Assembly: GCA_903870065.1 (NCBI GenBank)
Contig: CAIQBN010000126.1
Location: 1 to 47,956, forward strand
Reading direction: 5' to 3'
Origin: an uncultured beta proteobacterium
Lineage (GTDB): Bacteria; Pseudomonadota; Gammaproteobacteria; Burkholderiales; Burkholderiaceae_C
Length of the DNA stretch: 47,956 nt
Made by a program: the position numbers and the translations under genes. Position 1 is the stretch's first letter; the number at the start of each line of letters is the position of its first letter. Below, piece after piece: positions 34,879 through 42,985 of the stretch. The notes under the pieces are model-generated. The model searched no databases. It saw nothing but the letters and a program-made list of their open reading frames with translations, and had not been told where the DNA came from.

Positions 34879-36395
34879 ACCGTTTGAAATCTTGGTGTGT
34901 CGCTGGATTAGTCACCCTGACAGGTTGCGCGACGTCATTGCCTCCACAGAGTCCGACTTACGGTGAAGACGGTCCGGGCATTGTTTTGCAGTCTGCACCG
35001 GAGATCGGGCACCGGCCCAGTTCGCCGATTATCAGTCGGTCCAATGGGAATTCCGTGCATGGTGGGTCAGGCGAGTTGAGTCCGATCGACCCGCAGCAAA
35101 CCACATCCCGTTCCGTTGCATCACTTGCCCCTCCGGCAGACCTTTGGGATCGCATTCGAAGGGGTTACGCGATGCCAAACCTGGACAGTGACCTGGTGCG
35201 AGACCGCGAGCAATGGTATGCGGGTCGACCGGACTATATATTTCGCATGACTGAGCGCTCAAAAAAGTATCTCTTTCACATAGTTGAGGAACTTGAACTC
35301 CGCAACATGCCGACTGAATTGGCGTTGTTACCATTCATCGAGAGTGCGTTTAATCCGCAGGCAGTCTCCACTGCCAAGGCTGCCGGCATGTGGCAGTTCA
35401 TGCCAGCAACAGGGAAATATTTTGAGCTGAAGCAAAACGCATTCAGGGATGACCGCCGCGACGTACTGGCATCCACCCGTGCGGCGCTGGACTACCTTCA
35501 AAAGCTCTATGGCATGTTTGGAGACTGGCATCTTGCGTTGGCAGCCTACAACTGGGGAGAGGGCAGCGTGGGCCGCTCCATCGCAAAAAATCAAAAGTCA
35601 GGCCTGGCCATGGGATACACGGACTTGAATATGCCCATGGAGACCCGGCTGTATGTGCCCAAACTCCAGGCGGTCAAGAACATCGTTGCGCGACCTGAGG
35701 CATTTAACTCCAAACTGCCGTTAATAGAGAACCATCCCTACTTTCAGACGGTCACTATCCACCGCGACATTGACGTTGCTTTGGCTGCCCGGCTGGCGGA
35801 AGTGCCGCTCGAAGATTTCAAGGCGCTCAACCCCTCCATCAACCGGCCTGTCATCATGGCTGCAGGTACCCCGCAGGTTTTACTTCCCTGGGACAACGCC
35901 GAAGTGTTCCAAAGCAATTTGGAGTCTTACGGCGGCGGTAGGTTGGCCAGTTGGACTGTCTGGGTTGCGCCAACCACCATGCGCCCAGCGGATGCAGCCA
36001 AGCGAGTTGGCATGACCGAGGCTGAGTTTCGCAGCGTCAATGCCATACCTCCACGCGTGGTGATCAAGGCCGGTTCATCTTTGCTGGTGCCCCGCACCCA
36101 TTCGATGAGCCAGGATGTCGCAATCAAAGTGGCCGACAATGGACAGCTCTCGCTTGCGCCTGAAGTGGTAAGCAAACGGACCGTGGTCCGCGCAGTAAAA
36201 GGCGACACAGTCAGCAGTATTGCTCGTAAATACCGAGTCAATGCCGATCAAGTTGCCCAATGGAACAAGGTGGGAATGTCAACGAGCTTCAAACCAGGTC
36301 ATCAGATTATTATGTTCTTGACGCCTGTGAAGCAAACCGCTCCGCAACGCAGACCTACCACCGCGCAACGTGCTACACGGGTCGCCAAGCGCTGA
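34875..36395 (+). CDS. mltD: Membrane-bound lytic murein transglycosylase D
   Basis: A 506-residue lipoprotein (lipobox LTGC, Cys18) that cleaves peptidoglycan glycan strands. The lytic transglycosylase domain has LLPFIESAFNPQAVSTAKAAGMWQFMPATGKYF with catalytic Glu156, and LAAYNWGEGSVGRSI. A C-terminal LysM peptidoglycan-binding domain (VKGDTVSSIARKYRVNADQVAQWN) is clear, and a weaker LysM-like stretch precedes it. E. coli MltD usually has two LysM domains. ATG 34875 shares four bases with the gloB stop, so the pair is translationally coupled. The gloB-mltD pairing is conserved in gammaproteobacteria too. Confidence 0.95.
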   Translation: MNRLKSWCVAGLVTLTGCATSLPPQSPTYGEDGPGIVLQSAPEIGHRPSSPIISRSNGNSVHGGSGELSPIDPQQTTSRSVASLAPPADLWDRIRRGYAMPNLDSDLVRDREQWYAGRPDYIFRMTERSKKYLFHIVEELELRNMPTELALLPFIESAFNPQAVSTAKAAGMWQFMPATGKYFELKQNAFRDDRRDVLASTRAALDYLQKLYGMFGDWHLALAAYNWGEGSVGRSIAKNQKSGLAMGYTDLNMPMETRLYVPKLQAVKNIVARPEAFNSKLPLIENHPYFQTVTIHRDIDVALAARLAEVPLEDFKALNPSINRPVIMAAGTPQVLLPWDNAEVFQSNLESYGGGRLASWTVWVAPTTMRPADAAKRVGMTEAEFRSVNAIPPRVVIKAGSSLLVPRTHSMSQDVAIKVADNGQLSLAPEVVSKRTVVRAVKGDTVSSIARKYRVNADQVAQWNKVGMSTSFKPGHQIIMFLTPVKQTAPQRRPTTAQRATRVAKR

Positions 36396-36424
36396 TAGCT
36401 GCAAAACAGCAGTCAGACTGGCGC

Positions 36425-36838
36425 CTAACGGTAGCCCAAAAACAGAATCGCGACATTAACCACAAACGCCGCAGTCCAGACCACGCTACGGGCATTTGAC
36501 ATGCCGCCAACGTACATCATCACGTACAAAATACGCAGCACAACAAACAAGAAAGCCAAGACATCAAGCCGCCCCTGATTGGCGCCCAGTTGGTGGGCAA
36601 TGACCACCGCAGCCATAAAAAATGGCAGCGCCTCAAATATATTGGCTTGTGCTGCATTGGCCCGTGCACGCCAGTCTTTCTGGCGCGCCAGCCACGCTCT
36701 CGGGTTGTCGTTGTCGTAACCAACGTCACGCCTGGGTTTCCCGAACATGCCACCCTTGGCAACACCGGCACACGCAATTGGCAATATTGCTGCGATCAGA
36801 AGACACCAATAGGCGGCTGTGAAGTGGACAGTTTGCAT
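36425..36838 (-). CDS. MAPEG-family small membrane protein
   Basis: A 137-residue protein with four predicted membrane helices and the MAPEG pattern: a first helix with YWCLLIAAILPIACAG, a polar loop with NDNPRAWLARQKDWRARANAAQANIFEALPFFMAAV, and LRILYVMMYVGGMSNARSVVW. The family contains glutathione-dependent membrane enzymes, but bacterial members are mostly uncharacterised. It is convergent with mltD, 29 bases apart, and upstream of nothing obvious in function. Confidence 0.85.
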   Translation of the reverse strand: MQTVHFTAAYWCLLIAAILPIACAGVAKGGMFGKPRRDVGYDNDNPRAWLARQKDWRARANAAQANIFEALPFFMAAVVIAHQLGANQGRLDVLAFLFVVLRILYVMMYVGGMSNARSVVWTAAFVVNVAILFLGYR

Positions 36839-36906
36839 TGCATTTACTCGGGGTGATTACGCAGGCTGATACGACCCAACCGCCAGTTTATAGTGTGCAA
36901 AGGGGG

Positions 36907-37500
36907 TCAACGTCGGTCCACCAAGGCGTGCGCAATAGTTCCCAAGTCGACATATTCCAACTCGCTTCCTGCAGGAACCCCACGCGCCAGTCGCGTTACA
37001 CCCAGCCCGCGCGCCTTGAGCGCCTCACTGATGACATGTGCCGTTGCTTCCCCCTCAGCGGTAAAGTTGGTTGCAAGAATCACTTCCTCCACCATACCGT
37101 CCTGCGCACGGTCAAACAGCTTTTTTAAACCGATTTCATGGGGGCCAATACCGTCAAGTGGACTGAGTTTACCCATGAGGACAAAGTACAAGCCACGGTA
37201 AACACCCGTTCGCTCCAACGCTGATTGGTCTGCAGGCGTTTCCACCACGCACAGCTTACTGGCGTCGCGCCGACTATCCTGGCAAGTCCCACATACCGGG
37301 TGTTCGGTAAATGTGTGGCAACGCTCACAGTGGCGCACGCCATGAGCCGCTTCCTGTAGTGCACGAGCCAAAGTTTCGGCCCCAGCGCGGTCGTGCTGAA
37401 GCAAGTGAAATGCCATACGCTGGGCTGACTTGATGCCAACGCCGGGCAATCGCTTTAAGGCGTGAATTAGCGCGTCGAGGGAGTTGGAATCAGCCACCAA
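36907..37500 (-). CDS. recR: Recombination protein RecR
   Basis: A 197-residue DNA-repair protein that acts with RecO and RecF to load RecA at gaps. It has the helix-hairpin-helix [21 protein letters not shown], the four-cysteine zinc finger [16 protein letters not shown], a Toprim domain ([35 protein letters not shown]) and a C-terminal Walker-like part. There is no ATG; TTG 37500 or GTG 37497 is the start. It follows ybaB by 12 bases in the conserved dnaX-ybaB-recR order. Confidence 0.96.
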   Translation of the reverse strand: MVADSNSLDALIHALKRLPGVGIKSAQRMAFHLLQHDRAGAETLARALQEAAHGVRHCERCHTFTEHPVCGTCQDSRRDASKLCVVETPADQSALERTGVYRGLYFVLMGKLSPLDGIGPHEIGLKKLFDRAQDGMVEEVILATNFTAEGEATAHVISEALKARGLGVTRLARGVPAGSELEYVDLGTIAHALVDRR

Positions 37501-37512
37501 GTCGGATCATCA

Positions 37513-37845
37513 TCAGAACGGAAACTTCATTCCACCCGGCAACCCAGGCATACCAGCGCTGAACTTGCTCATTTTCTCGGACTCAGTATCGGCCGCTTTG
37601 CGCACAGCTGCATTAAAAGCAGCCGCAACCAAGTCTTCCAGCATATCCTTGTCTTCCGCTAGCAAGCTGGGGTCAATCGTTACGCGCCGAACATCGTGTT
37701 TGCACGTCATTGTGACCTTGACCAATCCCGCTCCAGACTCACCGTTGACCTCAATTGCACCCAACTCGTCCTGGGCTTTCTTCATGTTTTCCTGCATCGC
37801 CTGGGCTTGTTTCATCAGGCCGGCGAGTTGTCCTTTATTGAACAT
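37513..37845 (-). CDS. ybaB: YbaB/EbfC nucleoid-associated protein
   Basis: A 110-residue DNA-binding protein of the YbaB/EbfC family. Characteristic are [41 protein letters not shown] and the C-terminal [12 protein letters not shown]. It forms tweezer-like dimers on DNA. AAGGAAA lies just before the ATG. It sits between dnaX and recR as in most proteobacteria, and is probably cotranscribed with both. Confidence 0.95.
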   Translation of the reverse strand: MFNKGQLAGLMKQAQAMQENMKKAQDELGAIEVNGESGAGLVKVTMTCKHDVRRVTIDPSLLAEDKDMLEDLVAAAFNAAVRKAADTESEKMSKFSAGMPGLPGGMKFPF

Positions 37846-37890
37846 GGGTTTCCTTTTTGGGTTTCATTAAAAATTCGCTGCTTCTGCCAG

Positions 37891-39831
37891 TCACAGGGGT
37901 TTGATGGAACCCGGCACGATTTTCGCGCCAAAGTCCCGCATCATGCTCTGGACGAATGGGTCTTCAAAAATAATCTTTTCTGCCGCCAACTGCCTTTCTG
38001 CGGAGGCGGCGCTGTTACGCCGTGCCGGACAGTCCGTAACACGGCCAATTTCCACAACTAGTTTCACGTCAAACCCGGCTCGCTGCAAGGCAGTGGTCAG
38101 GCGCTCGCGGCTGCCGGTTTGATTGAGCGACTCACGCTCGACACGCAATATCCATTGATCAATATCGCGGGCCACCAGTTGCGACTGCAATGCCAGTTCG
38201 CGCACCATGGCATTGATTGCGTCCACCTTGATAAGTTGCTGCACCGTTGAATGCCAAAAATCACCCTCTTCAGTTGTTACCAGATCCGGCGTGGACTGCT
38301 GCGCAGCCATGTCGGCACGGGACTCAACTTGAAATCGCACCGGTATTGCTACAACCTTTGTAGCATCTTGTGTAGATTTTACGAGGGCTACAACACTATT
38401 TTCTTTAAATTCGTCAATTGAGTCTGCCTGATCGACATCGCTGGAACTGGCTGACACAAGGGGTCGCGGGTTGTGTCGAACTGGCAGCATCTGACCAGGG
38501 GGAGCGGCGTCAATTGCGGGCGCAATCGACGGCGTGTCTTCCCACGGTTGCACGACGTGCAGCTTTACTGGTGCTGGCGCGGGGCCGTCTACCGCTACCG
38601 TTAATGGTCCAGTTGGTGCAGGTTTGCTGGAACCGGAGCTGATCGGTGTTGGCGCTTGCGGGCGGGCTAACCCAAGATTCTGCTCGACAGGACTATTTAG
38701 AGTTTTTTTTTCCGCGGGGTGCGGCGCGCCCTCGGGCTTGAACGCCAAAAGACGCAGCAAGACCATCGTCAGGGCTGCGTATTCATCAGGCGCTAAACCC
38801 AAATCTGCTCTGCCATGCAGGCAGATGCTATAGAGCAGGTGTGTCTCATCGCGCGGCATGAGCGCAGCAAGGCGTGCCGTATCGGTAGCTTCCGGGTCAG
38901 AGTCGTCTTCCATTGCAGACCCAACAGTCTGGACCACTGCCATGCGCTGCAAAACCGTTGACATTTCCTCCAGTGTCGAACCCGCACTTAACCCGTTGAG
39001 ACGCAATGTTTCCGATATCTCAATGACGGTCTTGCCATCGCCCTGGGCCAGGGCCTCTATCAATCGAAAAACATACGACCGATCCACGCTGCCCAACATT
39101 TGCCGCACAGTGACCTCCTGCACTTGCCCCGAACCAAACGCTATGGCTTGGTCAGTCAGGCTCAGGGCATCACGCATGGAACCACGGGCAGAGCGGGCGA
39201 GCAATCGCAAAGCCTGCAACTCAGCGGGCACGCCTTCCATTGCCAGCACGTGCGCCAAATGCTCTCGAATCGTCTCTGGCGCCATGGGGCGCAAGTTGAA
39301 CTGCAAGCAGCGCGAGAGCACCGTCACTGGCACCTTTTGCGGGTCTGTGGTGGCTAGCACAAATTTCAAATACTCGGGTGGTTCCTCCAGCGTCTTCAAC
39401 ATCGCGTTAAAGGCGGTGTTGGTCAGCATGTGAACCTCGTCGATCATGAAGACTTTGAAGCGACCCTGAACCGGCTTGTAAACCGCCTGCTCCAAAAGGG
39501 ACTGAACCTCATCGACTCCGCGATTGCTGGCTGCATCAAGTTCGGTGTAATCAACGAACCTGCCACTGTCAATGTCGGTACAAGCCTGACAGACGCCACA
39601 GGGGTTGGCAGTAATACCGCCCTGCCCGTCTGGACCTTGGCAATTGAGCGATTTCGCCAAAATACGTGAAACTGTAGTCTTTCCGACCCCCCGGGTGCCG
39701 GTGAACAGGTATGCATGATGCAGTCGCCGGGTTGTTAGCGCATTGGTCAACGCCTGCACCACGTGGTCCTGCCCCACCATTTCCGAAAAATTGCGGGAGC
39801 GGTACTTTCGAGCGAGCACAATGTAGGACAT
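37891..39831 (-). CDS. dnaX: DNA polymerase III subunits tau/gamma
   Basis: The 646-residue clamp-loader ATPase. Walker A is GTRGVGKTT (Lys51), followed by a zinc-binding cysteine cluster (CGVCQACTDI), Walker B with IDEVHML and the arginine-finger segment SRCLQF. Domains I-III end near residue 370, then come a Pro/Ala-rich linker and the tau-specific C-terminus. Codons 374-377 hold a run of nine A bases. After a -1 slip the reading would end three codons later at TAG, giving a gamma-like product of about 379 residues. A 57-base repeat is inserted in frame at about residues 477-495. It is first in the dnaX-ybaB-recR operon. Confidence 0.96.
   Translation of the reverse strand: MSYIVLARKYRSRNFSEMVGQDHVVQALTNALTTRRLHHAYLFTGTRGVGKTTVSRILAKSLNCQGPDGQGGITANPCGVCQACTDIDSGRFVDYTELDAASNRGVDEVQSLLEQAVYKPVQGRFKVFMIDEVHMLTNTAFNAMLKTLEEPPEYLKFVLATTDPQKVPVTVLSRCLQFNLRPMAPETIREHLAHVLAMEGVPAELQALRLLARSARGSMRDALSLTDQAIAFGSGQVQEVTVRQMLGSVDRSYVFRLIEALAQGDGKTVIEISETLRLNGLSAGSTLEEMSTVLQRMAVVQTVGSAMEDDSDPEATDTARLAALMPRDETHLLYSICLHGRADLGLAPDEYAALTMVLLRLLAFKPEGAPHPAEKKTLNSPVEQNLGLARPQAPTPISSGSSKPAPTGPLTVAVDGPAPAPVKLHVVQPWEDTPSIAPAIDAAPPGQMLPVRHNPRPLVSASSSDVDQADSIDEFKENSVVALVKSTQDATKVVAIPVRFQVESRADMAAQQSTPDLVTTEEGDFWHSTVQQLIKVDAINAMVRELALQSQLVARDIDQWILRVERESLNQTGSRERLTTALQRAGFDVKLVVEIGRVTDCPARRNSAASAERQLAAEKIIFEDPFVQSMMRDFGAKIVPGSIKPL
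38347..38403 (+). repeat. Interspersed repeat copy C, inside dnaX
   Basis: It matches copy A of imuB at 36 of 57 ungapped positions, with TGCTA at its start, TTGTAGC, and the core ACGAGGGCTAC. On the coding strand it is read as VALVKSTQDATKVVAI, similar to the ImuB stretch SALMKYAQGATSLIAF. Confidence 0.55.
38693..38711 (-). promoter_or_regulatory. Candidate -1 slippage site in dnaX
   Basis: On the minus strand nine A bases (38703-38711) are followed by CTCTAAATAG. In the normal frame they read GAA AAA AAA ACT; a -1 shift reads AAA AAC TCT AAA TAG. Such A-runs in dnaX are known to cause gamma production by ribosomal frameshift (E. coli) or transcript slippage (Thermus). A GAGGG lies 17 bases upstream. 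Confidence 0.55.
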
Positions 39832-39953
39832 GGAGTCATTCTAATTGGCGTGCTTGGTCTCCAATGCGCCGTGCTGGAGGTACAAACAGCAGCTGCGCAA
39901 CTTTGTGTGCGATACACTGCCGCTAACACCCATTTCATGCCGATATAGCTGCT

Positions 39954-41015
39954 ATGGCAATCTACTTGTACCGTTGCTTCAAAATGCTCGGTTTACTGGC
40001 AGCCGCACTTACAGTTGTGCTGTCGACAAAAATCCATGCACAGGAAACACTTCGGGTACTCGCCTGGCCTGGCTATGCAGACGCCGATCTGGTGAAGTTG
40101 TTCGAACAACGAACAGGAAGCAAGGTTCAAGTCACCGTCATCGATTCGGATGATGTGATGTGGCAAAAGCTGGGCAAAGCGAGCTCTGAGCAGTTTGATG
40201 TGTTTGCTGTCAATACCGCTGAACTGCAACGTTATGTCCGCAGCGGCGTGGCCGTGCCGGTCGACATTGCTGAGATACCCAATGTTTCTCGCCAGCTACC
40301 GCGATTTCGCGATTTGAAAAACATTTCCGGACTAGTGCACGGCAACAGCGTGTATGGCATTCCCTACACCTACGCAGAGATGGGGTTGATTTACGATCGC
40401 CAGCAAATAAAAGAGCCGCCCACCTCCATCGACGTGCTGTGGGACCCACGTTACCGAGGCAAAGTTTTGCTTTACAACGGAGGTTCCCATAATTTTTCGC
40501 TTGCTGCACAAACATTAGGAACCGCCACGCCGTTTCGCATCGGCGATAAGGAATGGCCGGCAACGGTTGACAAGTTGATCTCGTTACGCCGTAACGCTCA
40601 GGGCTTTTATAGCCAGCCTGATGAATCCGTCAATTTGTTCAAAAAAGGACGAACGGCGCTGATGTTTGCCAACTATGGGTCTCAGCAAATGAAAATGCTC
40701 ACCATTGCCGGGATCGAAGTCGGCTATACCGTTCCAGTGGAAGGTGCCCTTGCATGGCTGGATTGCTGGGCAATTACCAGCAACGCCAAAAACATCAAAC
40801 TTGCCCTGGCCTGGATCAATTTTTTTCTGGGACCCCAAGCTGGGGTCGCCCTGCTTACCCGCCAGGGTCTTGCTAACACGACTTCTGAATCACCCTATTT
40901 GCGCCCTCAAGACCGACTGAAGTGGCTGGAACCGGTTGAAGACGTGGATCGCAGAAACCGCCTGTGGGAGCGCATTATTGCTGGCGACCGCGCCAGCAAG
41001 GTTCTTGCACCATGA
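39954..41015 (+). CDS. PotD-like periplasmic solute-binding protein
   Basis: A 353-residue type II binding protein of the spermidine/putrescine-binding kind. A signal peptide ends near KIHAQE. The mature part begins TLRVLAWPGYADADLVKLFEQRTGSKVQV, then YGIPYTYAEMGLIYDRQQI and a C-terminal AWLDCWAITSNAKNIKLALAWINFFLGPQ. No potABC transporter genes are nearby. The stop codon overlaps the next start by four bases (ATGA), and that gene encodes a Cache-domain diguanylate cyclase. This is the layout of nspS-mbaA in Vibrio cholerae, where a PotD-like protein reports polyamines to a cyclic di-GMP enzyme. The ligand here (polyamine or another cation) is inference. Confidence 0.88.
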   Translation: MAIYLYRCFKMLGLLAAALTVVLSTKIHAQETLRVLAWPGYADADLVKLFEQRTGSKVQVTVIDSDDVMWQKLGKASSEQFDVFAVNTAELQRYVRSGVAVPVDIAEIPNVSRQLPRFRDLKNISGLVHGNSVYGIPYTYAEMGLIYDRQQIKEPPTSIDVLWDPRYRGKVLLYNGGSHNFSLAAQTLGTATPFRIGDKEWPATVDKLISLRRNAQGFYSQPDESVNLFKKGRTALMFANYGSQQMKMLTIAGIEVGYTVPVEGALAWLDCWAITSNAKNIKLALAWINFFLGPQAGVALLTRQGLANTTSESPYLRPQDRLKWLEPVEDVDRRNRLWERIIAGDRASKVLAP

Positions 41016-42748
41016 AGTTTGGCATTGCCGTCAAGCTCGGGATGCTGCTGGCATGTGTAAGTATTCTTGCCTCCGGGTTGACAGGGTTTTATGCCTACCG
41101 TGCCAGCCGCACCATGCTTGTGCAATCTGCCAAAGCGGAGTTGTTGACTACCGCAACCGTGCTGGCCCGGCGCATCACACTCAGCCGGGAGGAAATTTCG
41201 CGCAATCTGCGGATTTTGACCACCCACCCGGCGGCAGCAAAGGTCGCTTCCGCCACCTCTGCGCCGGACGAAGATCAACTGGGGCAACTCTTCGAACGCA
41301 TGATGGCGGTCAACCCAAATTATTTGCAAATCCGACTGATATCGGCCAGCGAAAACGGGTTGGAGCGCGTGCGTATTGATCGCACAGAAGATCATGTGGT
41401 GCGCGTTCAAGGCGATGACTTGCAGGAAAAAGGACATTTTTCCTATGTTTCCGCGACGTTGAAGCTTGCTGCTGGAGCCACCTACTTGTCTCGCATCGTC
41501 ATCAACCACGAACGCGGCGCGCATGCGGGGCTTGACCGGCCCTCGGTCATCTTGGCCAATCCGGTCATGGACAGTTCAGGGCAGGCGATTGGGGTGGTAG
41601 TGATTAATGTTGACCTCAATAGCGTGTTCACAAGCTTGGCAGCTGACTTGCCAAGCGATTACCAACTGTTTTTGGCCAACCATGATGGCGACTACCTGGT
41701 CCACCCTGACCCAGACATGACATTTGGCTTTGACCGGGGTCGGCGCATTCTGGTACAAGACGAATTTGCTGGTATCGCGAGCCTGATTCAGGGCACTGAC
41801 AGCACCGCCTTGATGGAGGCTCACAAGGGGCGTTACGCGGGTGCCCCGGTAGTGGCTGCCTTTGTCGGTCGGGCGGCAAAGGTGAGCAGCGACGAGGACC
41901 GCTTGATTCTGGGACTTGCCCAGCCCCTGGCTAACGTACTGGGACAGGCCGACAAACTCGGCAGCGTCGTGCTCCAATTGGTCGCCGGTTTGTGTGCGGT
42001 CTGTATTGTGCTTGCCACTATAGTCGCTCGCGCAGTGACGCGACCGATCAACTCCATGAGCTCAGCCGTCCAGCGCTTTGCTTTCGAAAATCAACCGTCC
42101 AACCTGACAAGTACCAGGGAGGACGAAATTGGTGTTCTGGCGCGCAGCTTCAACCACATGCAGTCGGCAATTCTTCAGCAGCTTGACGCCCTCAAGGCCA
42201 GTCGTGAGGAACTCGAACAATTGGCCCGACGTGATCCACTGACCGGCCTGCCCAACAGACGGGCGTTTCAGGAACGGCTAGACCACGCGTTGGCCCGTGC
42301 CCAGCGGAGCGGGGAACGTTTTGCGTTGCTATTTATTGATGTGGACAATTTTAAAAGCATTAACGACCGATGGGGACACGAAGGTGGCGACGTGGTTCTG
42401 AAAATCGTGGCGCTGCGGCTGGATGCCACCACCCGCAAGGCAGATTCAGTGGCGCGCATGGGGGGTGACGAATTTGTAGTGTTACTCAACAACCCAGCGC
42501 ACCGCAGCGATATCGCCACTATTGCCGAAAAGTTGCTCGACAGCGTGCGCTCGCCCATACTTCATGGAGGTCAGGAGTTGCATGTGGGCTTTAGCATGGG
42601 AATCAGCCAATACCCGGACGATGGCACCACTGCAGAGTCCTTGATGGCCCGCGCCGATCAGGCGATGTATGAGATCAAAGCCGCCGGGCGCAACGGATTC
42701 CGCTTTTCCTCAGAAAAAGCGCAACCAACCCTACCTTCTGCACTTTGA
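41012..42748 (+). CDS. Cache-domain diguanylate cyclase (MbaA-like partner of the binding protein)
   Basis: A 578-residue membrane protein. An N-terminal helix (about 7-28), a large periplasmic Cache-type sensor (about 30-330) with motifs FLANHDGDYLVHPDPDMTFG and ISASENGLERVRIDR, a second helix (about 335-355), a HAMP segment, and a GGDEF domain. The active site is GGDEF at 484-488, and RKAD five residues upstream is an intact I-site. It should make cyclic di-GMP; no EAL domain is present, unlike V. cholerae MbaA. ATG 41012 is chosen because it overlaps the stop of the PotD-like gene. The SRP RNA promoter begins at its stop codon. Confidence 0.9.
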   Translation: MKFGIAVKLGMLLACVSILASGLTGFYAYRASRTMLVQSAKAELLTTATVLARRITLSREEISRNLRILTTHPAAAKVASATSAPDEDQLGQLFERMMAVNPNYLQIRLISASENGLERVRIDRTEDHVVRVQGDDLQEKGHFSYVSATLKLAAGATYLSRIVINHERGAHAGLDRPSVILANPVMDSSGQAIGVVVINVDLNSVFTSLAADLPSDYQLFLANHDGDYLVHPDPDMTFGFDRGRRILVQDEFAGIASLIQGTDSTALMEAHKGRYAGAPVVAAFVGRAAKVSSDEDRLILGLAQPLANVLGQADKLGSVVLQLVAGLCAVCIVLATIVARAVTRPINSMSSAVQRFAFENQPSNLTSTREDEIGVLARSFNHMQSAILQQLDALKASREELEQLARRDPLTGLPNRRAFQERLDHALARAQRSGERFALLFIDVDNFKSINDRWGHEGGDVVLKIVALRLDATTRKADSVARMGGDEFVVLLNNPAHRSDIATIAEKLLDSVRSPILHGGQELHVGFSMGISQYPDDGTTAESLMARADQAMYEIKAAGRNGFRFSSEKAQPTLPSAL

Positions 42749-42771
42749 CACCTTATTCAAGTGGGTACAAT
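42745..42771 (+). promoter_or_regulatory. Promoter of the SRP RNA gene
   Basis: TTGACA (42745-42750) and TACAAT (42766-42771), 15 bases apart. The expected start of transcription seven bases after the -10 box falls at 42778, exactly where the RNA's terminal helix begins. Confidence 0.75.
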
Positions 42772-42777
42772 CCATCT

Positions 42778-42873
42778 TGACGGGCCTTCCCACATGGTGA
42801 AGCGGCCAACCGGGTCAGGTGGGGAACCAAGCAGCCCTAACTGTGGAGCCAGTGCTGGGGTCAAGGCTCGTCA
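42778..42873 (+). ncRNA. ffs: Signal recognition particle RNA (4.5S, small bacterial type)
   Basis: About 96 bases. The ends pair: TGACGGGCCTT (42778-42788) with AAGGCTCGTCA (42863-42873), all Watson-Crick except one G-U. The apical domain has the conserved GGTCAGGT and AAGCAGC loop strands around a GGAA tetraloop, the Ffh-binding site. The RNA works with Ffh to target membrane proteins to the translocon. It is about 2.9 kb from dnaX and directly next to an integrase gene. Confidence 0.92.
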
Positions 42874-42985
42874 ACCTATTCATTAAGAACCGCTCTGCTA
42901 CTTGTTTTCTTGCTATGAAAACATGAGCAAATCGCGTTTTGTATCACCTGGATGTGTCACGTAACCCTTAAACGTGGCGCACTTC
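42874..42985. other. Gap between SRP RNA gene and integrase; possible attachment site
   Basis: About 110 bases without a gene. TGCTATGAAAACATGAGC from 42911 resembles the start of the interspersed repeat found in imuB and dnaX (14 of 18 matches to copy B), perhaps a decayed copy. If the integrase used the SRP RNA gene as its target, the left attachment site would be here or in the 3' end of that gene. No matching second copy was found further right. Confidence 0.35.
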
